Assembly (NCBI RefSeq): GCF_024505185.1
Contig: NZ_JANIBJ010000021.1
Span: 22,933 to 86,932 of the forward strand
Direction: 5' to 3'
DNA: 64,000 nucleotides
DNA from: Methylomonas subterranea
Lineage (GTDB): Bacteria > Pseudomonadota > Gammaproteobacteria > Methylococcales > Methylomonadaceae
This document shows, piece after piece, positions 36,438-45,273 of this stretch (its first letter is position 1; every line of letters starts with the position of its first letter). Made by a program: the position numbers and the translations under genes. The notes below the pieces were generated by a model. It saw nothing but the letters and a program-made list of their open reading frames with translations. It ran no database searches and was not told the DNA's origin.

Positions 36438-38192
36438 TTAATGGCCGACCAGCGTCAGCAAGCGTTCGACGCCTATTGGCTCTTGTTGCAGCAAAGGCAC
36501 CACGGCATGCCGCTGGGTATGTTGCGTGGCGACGGCCTCGATTTCGGGTAGCTCATTAGCCGCCCTTTGTCGCAGTAATGGCGATTTAGCTTTACTTGCC
36601 GCGACGCTGGCATTGATGATCCAGGCCCAGACAGCCATGCCGGCGCGTTTCAGGTCGGCTTGCAGATTGGCGGCTTCCAATACCGGCGTGGTCTCCGCCA
36701 GCGTGACGATCAGCACCTTGGTGCGATGCTGGTCCTGTAAGCGCATTAACGGCGTCGTGTAATGCAAGTCCTTGGCGTCCATTTGCCGGCCGACTTCGCG
36801 GTGATAGGCGCCGGTGGCATCCAGCAACAGCAAGGTATGGCCGGTCGGCGCGGTGTCCATCACCACGAACTGGCTGTCCGCTTCGCGAATGATGGCGGAA
36901 AAGGCCTGGAACACCGCGATTTCCTCGGTGCAGGGAGAGCGCAGGTCTTCCTCCAATAAGGCGCGGCCTTGCTCATCCAATTTAGCGCCCTTGGTCTCCA
37001 GCACATACTGGCGGTAGCGTTCGGTTTCCTGTTGCGGGTCGATGCGGCTGACGGCCAGATTGTCCAGCGTGCCGTTCAGGGTCTCGCTCAAATGTGCGGC
37101 TGGGTCCGATGTGGTCAGGTGCACCGGCAATCCGCGCCGGGCCAATTCCACCGCAATGGCGGCGGCCAGGGTGGTTTTGCCGACGCCGCCCTTACCCATC
37201 AGTAGAATCAAACCGTGTTGGTCTTGGGCGATTTCATCCACCAGATCGGACAGCTTGGGTTCGTCCGGTTCCAGAGGCGAATCGACGGCGATTTCGGTCG
37301 TTGTGGGGGTGTCTTCGAATAGTTGCCGCAATGCGGTCGGGCCCACCATATTGAACGGCTTCAGCATCAGCCTGTCGCACGGCAGCCTTTGCAAAACGTC
37401 GGGCATGTTTTGCAGCGCGGCGAGTTCGCGTTCGTGTATGGCGGCTGCTAGCGGATCATTTTCAGCTTCGCTTTGCGGCAGGATGCCGTTGATGAGCAAA
37501 TGCTGTTGCGACAAGCCAATCGCCGCCAGTTCCGCATGAGTGCGAGCGACTTCGCGCAAGGGGGCTTGCTGGGCGCGCGCAACCAGAATCAAACGCGTGC
37601 GCCGGCTATCGGCCAAGGCGTCGACGGCGGCCTTGTATTGCTCGCGCTGTTTCTCCAGGCCCGCCAACGGTCCCAGACAGGATGCATCGCCCTTGCCGGC
37701 GTCCAAGAAACCGCTCCAGGCGCCGGGCAGTTGCAACAGGCGCATGGTGTGGCCGGTCGGCGCGGTATCGAACACGATATGGTCATAGCCAGCCGTCAGC
37801 GCGCTATCGGTCAGCAGCGCGGTGAATTCGTCGAAGGCGGCGATTTCAGTGGTGCAAGCACCGGATAGTTGTTCTTCCATGCTTTTGACGACGGATTCCG
37901 GCAACAATCCCCGCACCGGCCCGACGATGCGGTCGCGGTAGGCTTGGGCGGCCGCTTGCGGGTCGATCTCCAGCGCCGACAAGCCGGGCACGTTTGCTAT
38001 CGCCGTGATGGTGTTGCCGATGTTGACGCCGAATACTTGGCCCACATTGGAGGCCGGGTCGGTACTGACCAGCAGCACCTTGCGACCGGTCTCGGCCAAA
38101 TGAATGGCCGTGGCGCAGGCCACCGAGGTCTTGCCGACGCCGCCCTTGCCGGTAAAAAACAAAAAGCGCGGCGGTCGATCGAGGAATTTCAT
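36438..38192 (-). CDS. arsA: Arsenite-stimulated ATPase ArsA
   Basis: A 584-residue protein with two homologous ATPase halves, each with the deviant Walker A GKGGVGKT (about residues 13-20 and 323-330) and a DTAPTGHT signature. This is the full ArsAB-type layout, in which ArsA energises arsenite export. The start at 38192 (MKFLDRPPRFLFFTGKGG) follows an AAGG site and lies ten bases after arsD. An in-frame upstream extension is rejected because it overlaps arsD. Metal-site cysteines include one in SGACTTEIAAFDEF and one in RSPCTEEIAVFQAF. Confidence 0.95.
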   Translation of the reverse strand: MKFLDRPPRFLFFTGKGGVGKTSVACATAIHLAETGRKVLLVSTDPASNVGQVFGVNIGNTITAIANVPGLSALEIDPQAAAQAYRDRIVGPVRGLLPESVVKSMEEQLSGACTTEIAAFDEFTALLTDSALTAGYDHIVFDTAPTGHTMRLLQLPGAWSGFLDAGKGDASCLGPLAGLEKQREQYKAAVDALADSRRTRLILVARAQQAPLREVARTHAELAAIGLSQQHLLINGILPQSEAENDPLAAAIHERELAALQNMPDVLQRLPCDRLMLKPFNMVGPTALRQLFEDTPTTTEIAVDSPLEPDEPKLSDLVDEIAQDQHGLILLMGKGGVGKTTLAAAIAVELARRGLPVHLTTSDPAAHLSETLNGTLDNLAVSRIDPQQETERYRQYVLETKGAKLDEQGRALLEEDLRSPCTEEIAVFQAFSAIIREADSQFVVMDTAPTGHTLLLLDATGAYHREVGRQMDAKDLHYTTPLMRLQDQHRTKVLIVTLAETTPVLEAANLQADLKRAGMAVWAWIINASVAASKAKSPLLRQRAANELPEIEAVATQHTQRHAVVPLLQQEPIGVERLLTLVGH

Positions 38193-38202
38193 GGCGTGGA
38201 CC

Positions 38203-38559
38203 TTAGCAGCACTTGCCGCCGCTGCAACAGCCGGACGCTGGATTTTCCGCAACGGTATCGATGGCGGCCCAGCGCGCCAGTTCGCTTCGATTAGGATAGC
38301 GGCCTGCCAGCGCCACTTCGCCATCGAGCAGAATCAAAGGCAGCGCTTCAGCGCCGGAGCGTTCCAAAAACGCTTTGACCACCGGGTTTTCCGCAAAGAC
38401 CAGCGGTTGTTGAGCGAGGTTGAAGCGCTCGATTTGCGCGCCGTTTTGCTTGGCCCAATCGATGTCGGCGAATACATCCACCAATTGCTGATCGACGTCC
38501 ACCCCGCAAACGCCGGTGCTGCAACATAAAGCAGGATCGAAAATTTGAATAGTGCTCAT
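38203..38559 (-). CDS. arsD: Arsenic metallochaperone ArsD
   Basis: A 118-residue thioredoxin-fold chaperone that passes arsenite to ArsA. The essential As(III) site C12, C13 and C18 is present (ALCCSTGVCG). The C-terminal vicinal pairs C111-C112 and C117-C118 are also kept (SGCCSGGKCC). It sits directly before arsA, as is usual. The protein is also a weak repressor in some operons. Confidence 0.95.
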   Translation of the reverse strand: MSTIQIFDPALCCSTGVCGVDVDQQLVDVFADIDWAKQNGAQIERFNLAQQPLVFAENPVVKAFLERSGAEALPLILLDGEVALAGRYPNRSELARWAAIDTVAENPASGCCSGGKCC

Positions 38560-38575
38560 GACAAACTCCCAAAAA

Positions 38576-39055
38576 TCAAGGTAACAAGCCGCCGATACGG
38601 TCCAACTCGGCTTGCAGACGCGTTGGATCGTTTTTTAACTCATCCAACGGCAGGGCCAGGAAGGTCTCGATGCGGTGGCGCAAAATGCCGTAGGCAGTCT
38701 CGAAAGCGGCCTTGATTTCCGCTTCGGTGCCTTGGGCATGGGCCGGGTCTTCCACACCCCAATGGCTGCGCATGACCGAGCCTAGATAAGCCGGACAGGT
38801 TTCATTGGCGGCATTGCCGCAGACGCTGATGACGATGTCCGGCGCGGTCGGCAGGTCGTTCCAGGATTTGCTGTAATAGCCCTCGATGGAGATGCCCTTT
38901 TCTTGCAGCAATGCCACCGCGCCGCTGTTCAAGCGGCCGATGGGCTTGCTGCCAGCGCTGATCGCATGCCAGCCCGCCGGAGCCAGATGGTTGAAAACGG
39001 CTTCGCCCATCAGGGAGCGACAGGAATTACCGGTACATAGAAATAACACGTTCAT
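38576..39055 (-). CDS. arsC: Arsenate reductase, low-molecular-weight phosphatase type (first copy)
   Basis: A 159-residue reductase with P-loop CTGNSCRS (C7 to R13), redox Cys residues in VISVCGNAANETCPAYLG and the catalytic acid region HWGVEDPA. The C-terminal helix contains RHRIETFLALPLDEL. It lies 24 bases after arsR and 16 bases before arsD. Two arsC genes in one operon may extend the range of reductants, but nothing in the sequence shows this. Confidence 0.93.
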   Translation of the reverse strand: MNVLFLCTGNSCRSLMGEAVFNHLAPAGWHAISAGSKPIGRLNSGAVALLQEKGISIEGYYSKSWNDLPTAPDIVISVCGNAANETCPAYLGSVMRSHWGVEDPAHAQGTEAEIKAAFETAYGILRHRIETFLALPLDELKNDPTRLQAELDRIGGLLP

Positions 39056-39079
39056 GGTTTGGTCCGTTGGCTTGGTGGT

Positions 39080-39418
39080 TCAGTCTTTGTGGCAACATGC
39101 CGATGCCTCGCCGGCATCGAAGCAATGCTCCGGATGCCCGGCACAACATTCGGCCGTCAAATAATCCACCAGCGCCTGCATCACCGACAAATTTGCCCGA
39201 TAACGCTGGTAGCGCCCTTCCTGAGTCACGTTGAGCAAGTCGGCATGCGTCATGGCTTTCAGGTGAAACGACAGATTGGTCGGCGGCAAAGTCAATTCGG
39301 CGGCAATTTCGCCGGCAACCAAACCCGTGGGAGCATGTTTTACCAATAAGCGAAATATATCCAGCCGGATGCCGGAAGCCAACGATTCAAACAGGGTGGT
39401 GGCGATTTGTTTATCCAT
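39080..39418 (-). CDS. arsR: ArsR-type arsenic-responsive repressor
   Basis: A 112-residue winged-helix repressor (LPPTNLSFHLKAMTHADLL is the recognition helix). The classical ELCVCDL metal site in helix 3 is absent. The cysteines lie at the C-terminus instead (C91, C92, C99, C108, C109 in AECCAGHPEHC and ASACC). This resembles the Acidithiobacillus-type ArsR, where a C-terminal Cys trio binds arsenite. It heads the seven-gene operon and presumably represses it by binding upstream near 39432-39460. Confidence 0.93.
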   Translation of the reverse strand: MDKQIATTLFESLASGIRLDIFRLLVKHAPTGLVAGEIAAELTLPPTNLSFHLKAMTHADLLNVTQEGRYQRYRANLSVMQALVDYLTAECCAGHPEHCFDAGEASACCHKD

Positions 39419-39431
39419 GAGTCAACTATAC

Positions 39432-39460
39432 AACAATTATTGAAATATAAAAATATTGTT
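39432..39460 (-). promoter_or_regulatory. Probable ArsR operator
   Basis: An AT-rich imperfect inverted repeat (AACAATTATT at 39432-39441 and AAATATTGTT at 39451-39460) lies 14 bases upstream of the arsR start. Position and composition fit an ArsR/SmtB-family site overlapping the operon promoter. Confidence 0.45.
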
Positions 39461-39648
39461 TTCGCCTTGCGGTATTTTCATGCCCGCACTGCGGCAGGCC
39501 TTTTGGCTAATCATAAAAAACAAGCGAAATTGCGCCTGTTGGCAAGCGCTGGTAAATGTCCAAGGCCGGCCCGGCGCTCGAGGACGACTTTCCATGCAAA
39601 CGGAAAAGTCGCCATGTGCTTTCAGGCTAGGGCGGGTGCTTGATGTAT

Positions 39649-40089
39649 CTAATCCGCGCGCAACGGCGCCACCCTGCCGTTGCGCCGAAATTCGCGATAA
39701 TCGGCCAGCACCTGGGCGTGATCGAAAGCCAGCCGCGCGGGCAGGTTGTCGAAATTGAACAGGCCGCAGTTTTTGGCGTCGTCCGCCGCCAACGGCATGC
39801 CATGGGCCCGACCCACGTAAACCGCCGTAACCGTATGATTGCGCGGGTCGCGGGCGGGATTCGAATAGATGCCGAGCAGGGCCGTCAATGTCACATCCAG
39901 ACCGGTTTCTTCCTTTGCTTCGCGAATGGCGGCCCGCTCCACGGTTTCCCCGACATCGACAAAGCCGCCGGGTACCGCCCAGCCGTAGGGTGGAAAGGCG
40001 CGTTCGATCAAAACGAATGGGTGTTGCGGATCGTCGATCAATTCGATCAGAATATCCGCCGCGAGCAGCGGCGTGACGGGTTTTGCCAT
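39649..40089 (-). CDS. NUDIX hydrolase
   Basis: A 146-residue hydrolase with a full NUDIX box ([20 protein letters not shown] then ETGL), needed for Mg-dependent cleavage of nucleoside diphosphates linked to another group. The start at 40089 has GAGG six bases upstream; a longer frame exists but is unsupported. The [10 protein letters not shown] segment and short length resemble ADP-ribose pyrophosphatase-like members. It is not part of the ars operon, being separated from it by 230 bases with no gene. Confidence 0.88.
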   Translation of the reverse strand: MAKPVTPLLAADILIELIDDPQHPFVLIERAFPPYGWAVPGGFVDVGETVERAAIREAKEETGLDVTLTALLGIYSNPARDPRNHTVTAVYVGRAHGMPLAADDAKNCGLFNFDNLPARLAFDHAQVLADYREFRRNGRVAPLRAD

Positions 40090-40199
40090 GGTAAACCTCG
40101 CGATGGGCTCAAATGGATGGAATTCTAGCGGGAGGCTTGATTTTAAGCCAGTCATCCCGCATAGGGTAACCATTGGCGGGGTATATTGGGAGAGGTGTT

Positions 40200-41144
40200 A
40201 TGACCATGCTTTATTATGCAGATGCCGATTTTCTGGCTCACGACACCGGGCCCGGCCACCCGGAGAGCCCGGCCCGTTTGCGGGCCATCGAAACGGCATT
40301 GAGCGCCGCCGGATTTCCGGGCCTGTCGCGCCGAACCGCGACTATTCCCGAAGACATCGAGGCCAAGCTGTGCCTGATTCATACTCCGACCATGATTGCG
40401 CGGGTATTGAGCGGCATACCCGCCGAGGGCCTGAGCTACTTCGACGCCGATACGGTAGCCTCCCCCGGCTCCAGGGCGGCCGCCCTGCGGGCGGTGGCCA
40501 CGGTATGCGACGCAGTGGACAGAATTATCTCCGGCGAGGCCGGACAGGCATTTTGCGCGGTTCGTCCGCCGGGGCATCACGCCATGCCGGGCTATCCGAT
40601 GGGGTTTTGCCTGTTCAACAATGTTGCCATTGCGGCCGAATATGCCCGCCGCCATTACGGCTTGGAACGCCTCGCGATTGTGGATTTCGACGTGCATCAC
40701 GGTAACGGTACCCAGGCGGCGTTTTACCGGCAAGCGCAAGTGCTATACGCCTCCAGCCACCAATGGCCGCATTATCCGGGCAGCGGCCACCCTTCCGAGA
40801 ACGGAGTGGGCAATATCATCAACGTGCCCTTGCCCACTGGCACCGACGGCAACACTTTCCGGGCCAAATATCGCGAAATCATTTTCCCGGCGCTGAAAAA
40901 GTTCGCGCCGCAACTGTTGTTTGTTTCAGCCGGATTCGATGCCCATAAAGACGATCCGCTGGCATCGTTACGCCTGGAAGCCGACGATTACGCCTGGGTA
41001 AGTCGACAATTAAGGATGATCGCCGACGAATGCTGCCAAGGACGCATTATTTCCGCGCTGGAGGGCGGTTACCATTTGACCGCTTTGGCGGCCAGTGTAG
41101 CCGCCCATGTCAGGGGACTGATGGGAACGGATGGGGGCGGATAA
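40200..41144 (+). CDS. Histone-deacetylase-family amidohydrolase
   Basis: A zinc-dependent deacetylase of 314 residues, starting at ATG 40200 with GAGAGG upstream. Catalytic features are intact: HDTGPGHPESPARL, the double His in RPPGHHAM, the zinc ligands in VDFDVHHGNGTQ, and the late Asp in SAGFDAHKDDPL. The family in bacteria includes acetylpolyamine and acetoin-related deacetylases. The substrate is unknown here. It might act on an acetylated polyamine, but no direct link to the spermidine-synthase-like gene can be drawn. Confidence 0.92.
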   Translation: MTMLYYADADFLAHDTGPGHPESPARLRAIETALSAAGFPGLSRRTATIPEDIEAKLCLIHTPTMIARVLSGIPAEGLSYFDADTVASPGSRAAALRAVATVCDAVDRIISGEAGQAFCAVRPPGHHAMPGYPMGFCLFNNVAIAAEYARRHYGLERLAIVDFDVHHGNGTQAAFYRQAQVLYASSHQWPHYPGSGHPSENGVGNIINVPLPTGTDGNTFRAKYREIIFPALKKFAPQLLFVSAGFDAHKDDPLASLRLEADDYAWVSRQLRMIADECCQGRIISALEGGYHLTALAASVAAHVRGLMGTDGGG

Positions 41145-41162
41145 AACGCCCCCAGGGTTTTA
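41141..41162. terminator. Bidirectional terminator
   Basis: An inverted repeat ATAAAAC-G-CCC / GGG-TTTTAT (41141-41162) lies between the convergent stops of the deacetylase and the cytochrome gene. It has A-runs and T-runs on both sides, so it can work in either direction. Confidence 0.6.
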
Positions 41163-41642
41163 TTGCAGAACCGGCGCGGTGTAGACGTAATCGTTATCTT
41201 TCATCGGCGCGTGGCAGGCGAAACAGGTGGCGGATTTTTCCTTGTCGTTCATCACCAGTTTGTTGCCTTCCCAATGCCCAAAGCCCCAACCGCCGGTTTC
41301 GGCATATTTTTTACTGTCCTTGATCATGGCTTCGGCGCCGGCAAATTCGCCGGGAACCACGGCTTGCGGCCAATTGGGATGGGTTTTTTCCTTCCAGCCG
41401 ACCTTGGCGATAATGCTGCCGTCCGGCCAGGGCTTGGTGTTGCCGGCACGCGCCGCCTTGATGGCAACCTCGTTGCCCAGAATCGTCCGCATCAGTTGTT
41501 TTTCCAAACGATGGGATATGCTCAAAGTCAGCCAGTCTTTATATTCGCCGTGTACCGGCTTGGCGGCCGGGGCTTCGGCGCGCGACGCGGTGGCGAAAGC
41601 CGCCGTGGCGAGCAGCAAAACAGCGGTAGAAATTTTATTCAT
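41160..41642 (-). CDS. Cytochrome P460
   Basis: A periplasmic mono-heme protein of 160 residues. The start at 41642 (MNKISTAVLLLATAAFATAS) is six bases after GGAGG. The signal peptide is cut near SRA-EA. The c-type heme motif is CFACH, near the C-terminus, followed by APMKDNDYVYTAP, which is the P460 signature. Upstream elements typical of the family are ILGNEVAIKAARAG, PWPDGSIIAKV and SKKYAETGGWGFGHW. P460 proteins of methanotrophs and nitrifiers oxidise hydroxylamine or bind NO. The Lys that cross-links the heme cannot be fixed without an alignment. Confidence 0.9.
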   Translation of the reverse strand: MNKISTAVLLLATAAFATASRAEAPAAKPVHGEYKDWLTLSISHRLEKQLMRTILGNEVAIKAARAGNTKPWPDGSIIAKVGWKEKTHPNWPQAVVPGEFAGAEAMIKDSKKYAETGGWGFGHWEGNKLVMNDKEKSATCFACHAPMKDNDYVYTAPVLQ

Positions 41643-41908
41643 GGTCATCCTCCATAATCAGCGGTTGAGTTTGCGGAAAAGCGCAACGGGATTTTAACCA
41701 TTTGCCGACGGTACCGCTGGACTAATTCGGTACGACTACAATGATGCAGCGCCCGACAGCCAGTGGAAATTGGCGGCAAGGGCCGGTCGCGTTAACGAAA
41801 CTGTCACTTACCCGAGAGCGGATTCGGCTACAATGCCGGTGGGCTGACGGCGCTTCGCCGATTACTCCCACCCTCCTTTTCACGCTCCTCTTCAAAATTA
41901 TCCTTATT

Positions 41909-42253
41909 ATGAAAATTCTTAAAACCTCCATGCTGGCCATTATTCTTACCTTCTCCGCCGGCGCAATCGGCAACTTGGCTTACGCGGAAACCAGCACCGA
42001 CAGTCCCGTGGCCGGCGAAGTCATTTCGCATATCGAGTCGGCGCTGGCCGAAATCCAAAACAGCGATTTCAATACCGCCCGGGTACATTTAAAAGCCGCC
42101 CGCGCGGCGGCGGAAAAAATTTCCGGCCATGACGACGTGGTTCAGGCCGCGAACGCCTTGGTCATTCAAGGCCAGATCAAAACCAAGGGCGGCGATATCA
42201 AAGGATCGTCCGACGACTTGAATAAAGCCATCGAACTCTATAAGTCGCTGTAA
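41909..42253 (+). CDS. Small secreted helical protein, unknown
   Basis: A 114-residue protein with signal peptide (MKILKTSMLAIILTFSAGAI, cut near AYA-ETS) and a mature part of about 88 residues. The mature part reads as two or three long amphipathic helices (EVISHIESALAEIQNSDFNT, HLKAARAAAEKISGHDDVVQ), like a TPR or a four-helix periplasmic protein. There is no Cys and no metal motif. The start at 41909 lies behind a TTATT stretch with a poor binding site. It is divergent from the P460 gene; no functional link can be shown. Confidence 0.75.
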   Translation: MKILKTSMLAIILTFSAGAIGNLAYAETSTDSPVAGEVISHIESALAEIQNSDFNTARVHLKAARAAAEKISGHDDVVQAANALVIQGQIKTKGGDIKGSSDDLNKAIELYKSL

Positions 42254-42576
42254 GGGCTTGCTGACCGCAAGGATTCGGCATCGTTTCAAATCGATGCCCA
42301 CCCTCAGCCAATAGCCAAGCCAAGCTGGATCCCATCCAGCCCAACATTCTGATTTTGTTGGCTTACGCTACGCCAACCTATTTTTTGTCATTTACGGCAT
42401 AGCCGGCGAAAGGATTTGCGCCAGCTACCGACAAAAACTCCCGTGCTGAATCCGGCACCCTAAACGCGGTGTTGCCGGGCCGGAGGTCCGGCCGGCAACA
42501 CCCACCCACCGCCTTCCCGTGCTACCATTCGCTGCTATTTTCAACCCACCCATTGCACCGCTCGAAGGAATCCGCC
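42254..42576. other. Intergenic region with a REP, no gene
   Basis: About 320 bases between the secreted protein and cstA. It holds one REP-type palindrome (42357-42380), an AT-rich patch after it and a CG-rich segment before cstA. The cstA promoter should lie here, but I could not fix its boxes. Confidence 0.5.
42357..42380 (-). repeat. REP-type palindrome
   Basis: Read on the minus strand as TAGGTTGGCGTAGCGTAAGC followed by CAAC, a stem (GTTGGC with GCCAAC) of the widespread GTAG-REP type. The G of the GTAG head is lost (AATAGG). Confidence 0.65.
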
Positions 42577-44658
42577 ATGTCCGGCAACCATAAACGCCTA
42601 CCCTACACCTTGTTCTGGTTCTGCGTTGCGCTGATAGGCGCGACCGCCGTCGCCGGCATCGCCTTGCGGCGCGGCGAATCCATCAACAGCATGTGGCTGG
42701 TGGTGGCGGCCCTATGCGTCTATGCCTTGGGCTATCGTTTTTACAGTGCTTTTATCGCCGCCAAGGTATTGGTGCTGGATGCCGGCCGCGCCACGCCCGC
42801 CGAACGTTTCAACGACGGCCGCGATTTCATGCCCACCCACAAATGGGTGGTGTTCGGCCATCATTTTGCGGCGATTGCCGGCCCCGGCCCCTTGATCGGC
42901 CCCACCCTGGCGGCGCAATTCGGTTATTTGCCCGGCACCTTGTGGATTTTGATCGGCGCGGTGCTGGGCGGCTGCGTACAGGATTTCGTCACGCTGTTTT
43001 TCTCGGTACGCCGCGACGGCCGCTCGCTGGGGCAAATGGCCAAGGACGAGCTCGGTCCCATCGGTGGCGGCGCGGCCATGCTGGGAGTGATGATGATCAT
43101 GATCATTCTGATCGCCGTGCTGGGCCTGGTGGTGGTGAACGCCATGAAACACAGCCCCTGGGCCACCGCCACCGTGGCCGCGACCATCCCCATCGCCGTC
43201 CTGATGGGCTGCTATCTGCACCACTTGCGTCCGGGACGGGTGCTGGAAGCCACTTTGATCGGCGTATCGCTGTTGATCGGCGCGGTACTGGGCGGCGGTT
43301 GGATCGATGAAAACCCCGTCATCCGCGGTTGGTTCGACTATGATGCGCCCCAGCTGGCCGTCATGGTGATTCTGTACGGCTTTGCCGCCGCCGTGTTACC
43401 CGTGTGGCTGCTGTTGGCACCGCGCGATTATCTCTCCACCTTTATGAAGCTGGGCACCATTGCCGCCCTGGCAATCGCCATTGTGGTATTGCGGCCGGAG
43501 CTGAAAATGCCGGCCTTGACCCAATTCATCGACGGCAGCGGACCGATTTTCGGCGGCAAACTGTTTCCGTTCGTCTTCATCACCATTGCCTGCGGGGCCA
43601 TTTCCGGCTTCCACGCCCTGATTTCGTCCGGCACCACGCCCAAATTATTGGCCAACGAACAGGACGCCCGTTTCATCGGTTACGGGGCCATGATGATGGA
43701 ATCCTTTGTCGCCATCATGGCCATGATAGCCGCCAGCGTGCTGGAACCCGGGGTGTATTTCGCCATAAACAGCCCGGCCGGCATAGTGGGAGCCGAGGCG
43801 GCGGATGCGGTGGCCAAAATCAGCGGCTGGGGTTTTCCGGTCGGCGTAGAGCAAATGCAAACCCTGGCCCAAACCATGGGCGAATCCACGCTGTTCGCCC
43901 GTACCGGCGGGGCTCCGTCACTGGCGGTCGGCATGGCCAGTCTGTTCGCCCAGGTATTCGGCGCGCATTTATTGGCGGCTTGGTATCACTTCGCCATCAT
44001 GTTCGAGGCGCTGTTTATTTTGACGACGCTGGATGCCGGCACCCGGGTGGCCCGCTTCATGTTGCAGGACATACTGGGCAACTTCAAGCCGGCTTTGGGT
44101 AAATCCGGCTCTTATCCGAGCATTATGTTTACCAGCGCCCTGGTGGTCGGTGCCTGGGGATACTTTTTATACATGGGCACTATCGACCCGCTGGGCGGCA
44201 TCAACAGCTTGTGGCCGCTGTTCGGCATCGCCAACCAAATGCTGGCGGCGATTGCCTTGTGCGTGGGCACCACCATACTGGTCAAAAGCGGAAAATTGAA
44301 ATACGCCTGGGTTACCGCCCTGCCCTTGACCTGGTTGATTATTATCACCAGCAGCGCGGCCTGGGAAAAATTGTTTTCGGCCGATTTGAGGGTGGGGTTT
44401 TTAGCGCATGCCGCCGACTTGTCGGGGAAACTGGCGGCCGGGGAATTGGGGGCCGATATGGCCGTCAAGGCGCCGCATCTGATATTCAACGATTATCTGA
44501 ATGCCGGTCTGACCTCTGTATTCATGCTGATCACCTGGCTGTTGGTGGGCGACACCCTGCGCGTGATTTATTGCGTGATTACCGGCAAAAACTACCCCCG
44601 CTCCAGCGAATCGGCGCATATTCCCAGTCGGCTGGTCGAAGCTTGGGTCAGGGACTAA
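42577..44658 (+). CDS. cstA: Carbon starvation protein A, peptide/pyruvate transporter
   Basis: A 693-residue inner-membrane protein with about 16-18 helices. The start at 42577 has GAAGGA upstream; the earlier Met of the open frame is rejected. Family segments include FVPTHKWVVFGHHFAAIAGP-like text (MPTHKWVVFGHHFAAIAGPG), QFGYLPGTLWILIGAVLGG, VQDFVTLFFSVRRDGRSLGQ and HALISSGTTPKLLANE. CstA and its paralogue BtsT import peptides or pyruvate. In a methanotroph pyruvate recycling is possible but unproven. The small YbdD/YjiX partner that often follows cstA is absent. Confidence 0.95.
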   Translation: MSGNHKRLPYTLFWFCVALIGATAVAGIALRRGESINSMWLVVAALCVYALGYRFYSAFIAAKVLVLDAGRATPAERFNDGRDFMPTHKWVVFGHHFAAIAGPGPLIGPTLAAQFGYLPGTLWILIGAVLGGCVQDFVTLFFSVRRDGRSLGQMAKDELGPIGGGAAMLGVMMIMIILIAVLGLVVVNAMKHSPWATATVAATIPIAVLMGCYLHHLRPGRVLEATLIGVSLLIGAVLGGGWIDENPVIRGWFDYDAPQLAVMVILYGFAAAVLPVWLLLAPRDYLSTFMKLGTIAALAIAIVVLRPELKMPALTQFIDGSGPIFGGKLFPFVFITIACGAISGFHALISSGTTPKLLANEQDARFIGYGAMMMESFVAIMAMIAASVLEPGVYFAINSPAGIVGAEAADAVAKISGWGFPVGVEQMQTLAQTMGESTLFARTGGAPSLAVGMASLFAQVFGAHLLAAWYHFAIMFEALFILTTLDAGTRVARFMLQDILGNFKPALGKSGSYPSIMFTSALVVGAWGYFLYMGTIDPLGGINSLWPLFGIANQMLAAIALCVGTTILVKSGKLKYAWVTALPLTWLIIITSSAAWEKLFSADLRVGFLAHAADLSGKLAAGELGADMAVKAPHLIFNDYLNAGLTSVFMLITWLLVGDTLRVIYCVITGKNYPRSSESAHIPSRLVEAWVRD

Positions 44659-44936
44659 GGAATGCATTTGGCATTTGATCCCATCAGCCTAACTGTAGCA
44701 ACCGGCAATCAAAAACCCCTAAACCACGGCCGGAATTAAATGCAACTGGCGTGCATTCAAACCGGGATTATTTGCAACTGCCGATTGGTGCCTCGAAGTT
44801 CCGCACCTGTTCGCCTACGTTTCCTGGACTGGTTATTTTTCGAAGTATGTGTCAGCAGCGACCGACAAAGACCGACCCATAGGAGACATCCGACTGAAAT
44901 TATCCAATGACTTGGGGTGAGCCAATTGCCGACACA

Positions 44937-44967
44937 GTAGGATGGGTAGAGCGAAGCGAAACCCATC
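44937..44967 (+). repeat. GTAG-headed REP next to the RAYT remnant
   Basis: GTAG (44937-44940) followed by GATGGGTAGAGCGAAGCGAA and ACCCATC, with arms GATGGGT (44941-44947) and ACCCATC (44961-44967). It lies 24 bases upstream of the transposase start codon, the expected place for a RAYT-associated REP. Confidence 0.82.
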
Positions 44968-44991
44968 AAACAAAACGCCGATAAATGGGAT

Positions 44992-45252
44992 ATGACAGAA
45001 TATCGTCGACATCGCCTCAAAGGCGGTTGTTATTTTTTCAAAGTCAATTTGGCTGAACGAAATCGGACTTTGCTAACCGATAGGATTGAGCTGCTTCGCG
45101 TGTCTTTTCGTAACGTAAAAGATCAACACCCATTTAATATCGACGCGATGGTTGTTTTACCGGAACATATCCATACCATTTGGACTTTGCCGGAAGGTGA
45201 CGATGATTTTAGTTGACGCTGGCGGCTCATTAAGACCCACACATCTATTTGA
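44992..45252 (+). pseudogene. REP-associated tyrosine transposase (RAYT), truncated
   Basis: The N-terminal half of a RAYT (IS200-like, HUH fold): MTEYRRHRLKGGCYFFKVNL, then NIDAMVVLPEHIHTIWTLPE, in which HIH is the metal-binding HUH pair. An in-frame TGA interrupts it at codon 75 (45214-45216), directly where intact relatives continue with LRWRLIKTHFS. The following codons still read RWRLIKTH before a second stop at 45250-45252. The rest of the gene, including the catalytic Tyr helix, is missing. So it lost function by a nonsense change and a deletion. Confidence 0.88.
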
Positions 45253-45273
45253 CAAAGAGGGCCTGGGGGATTT

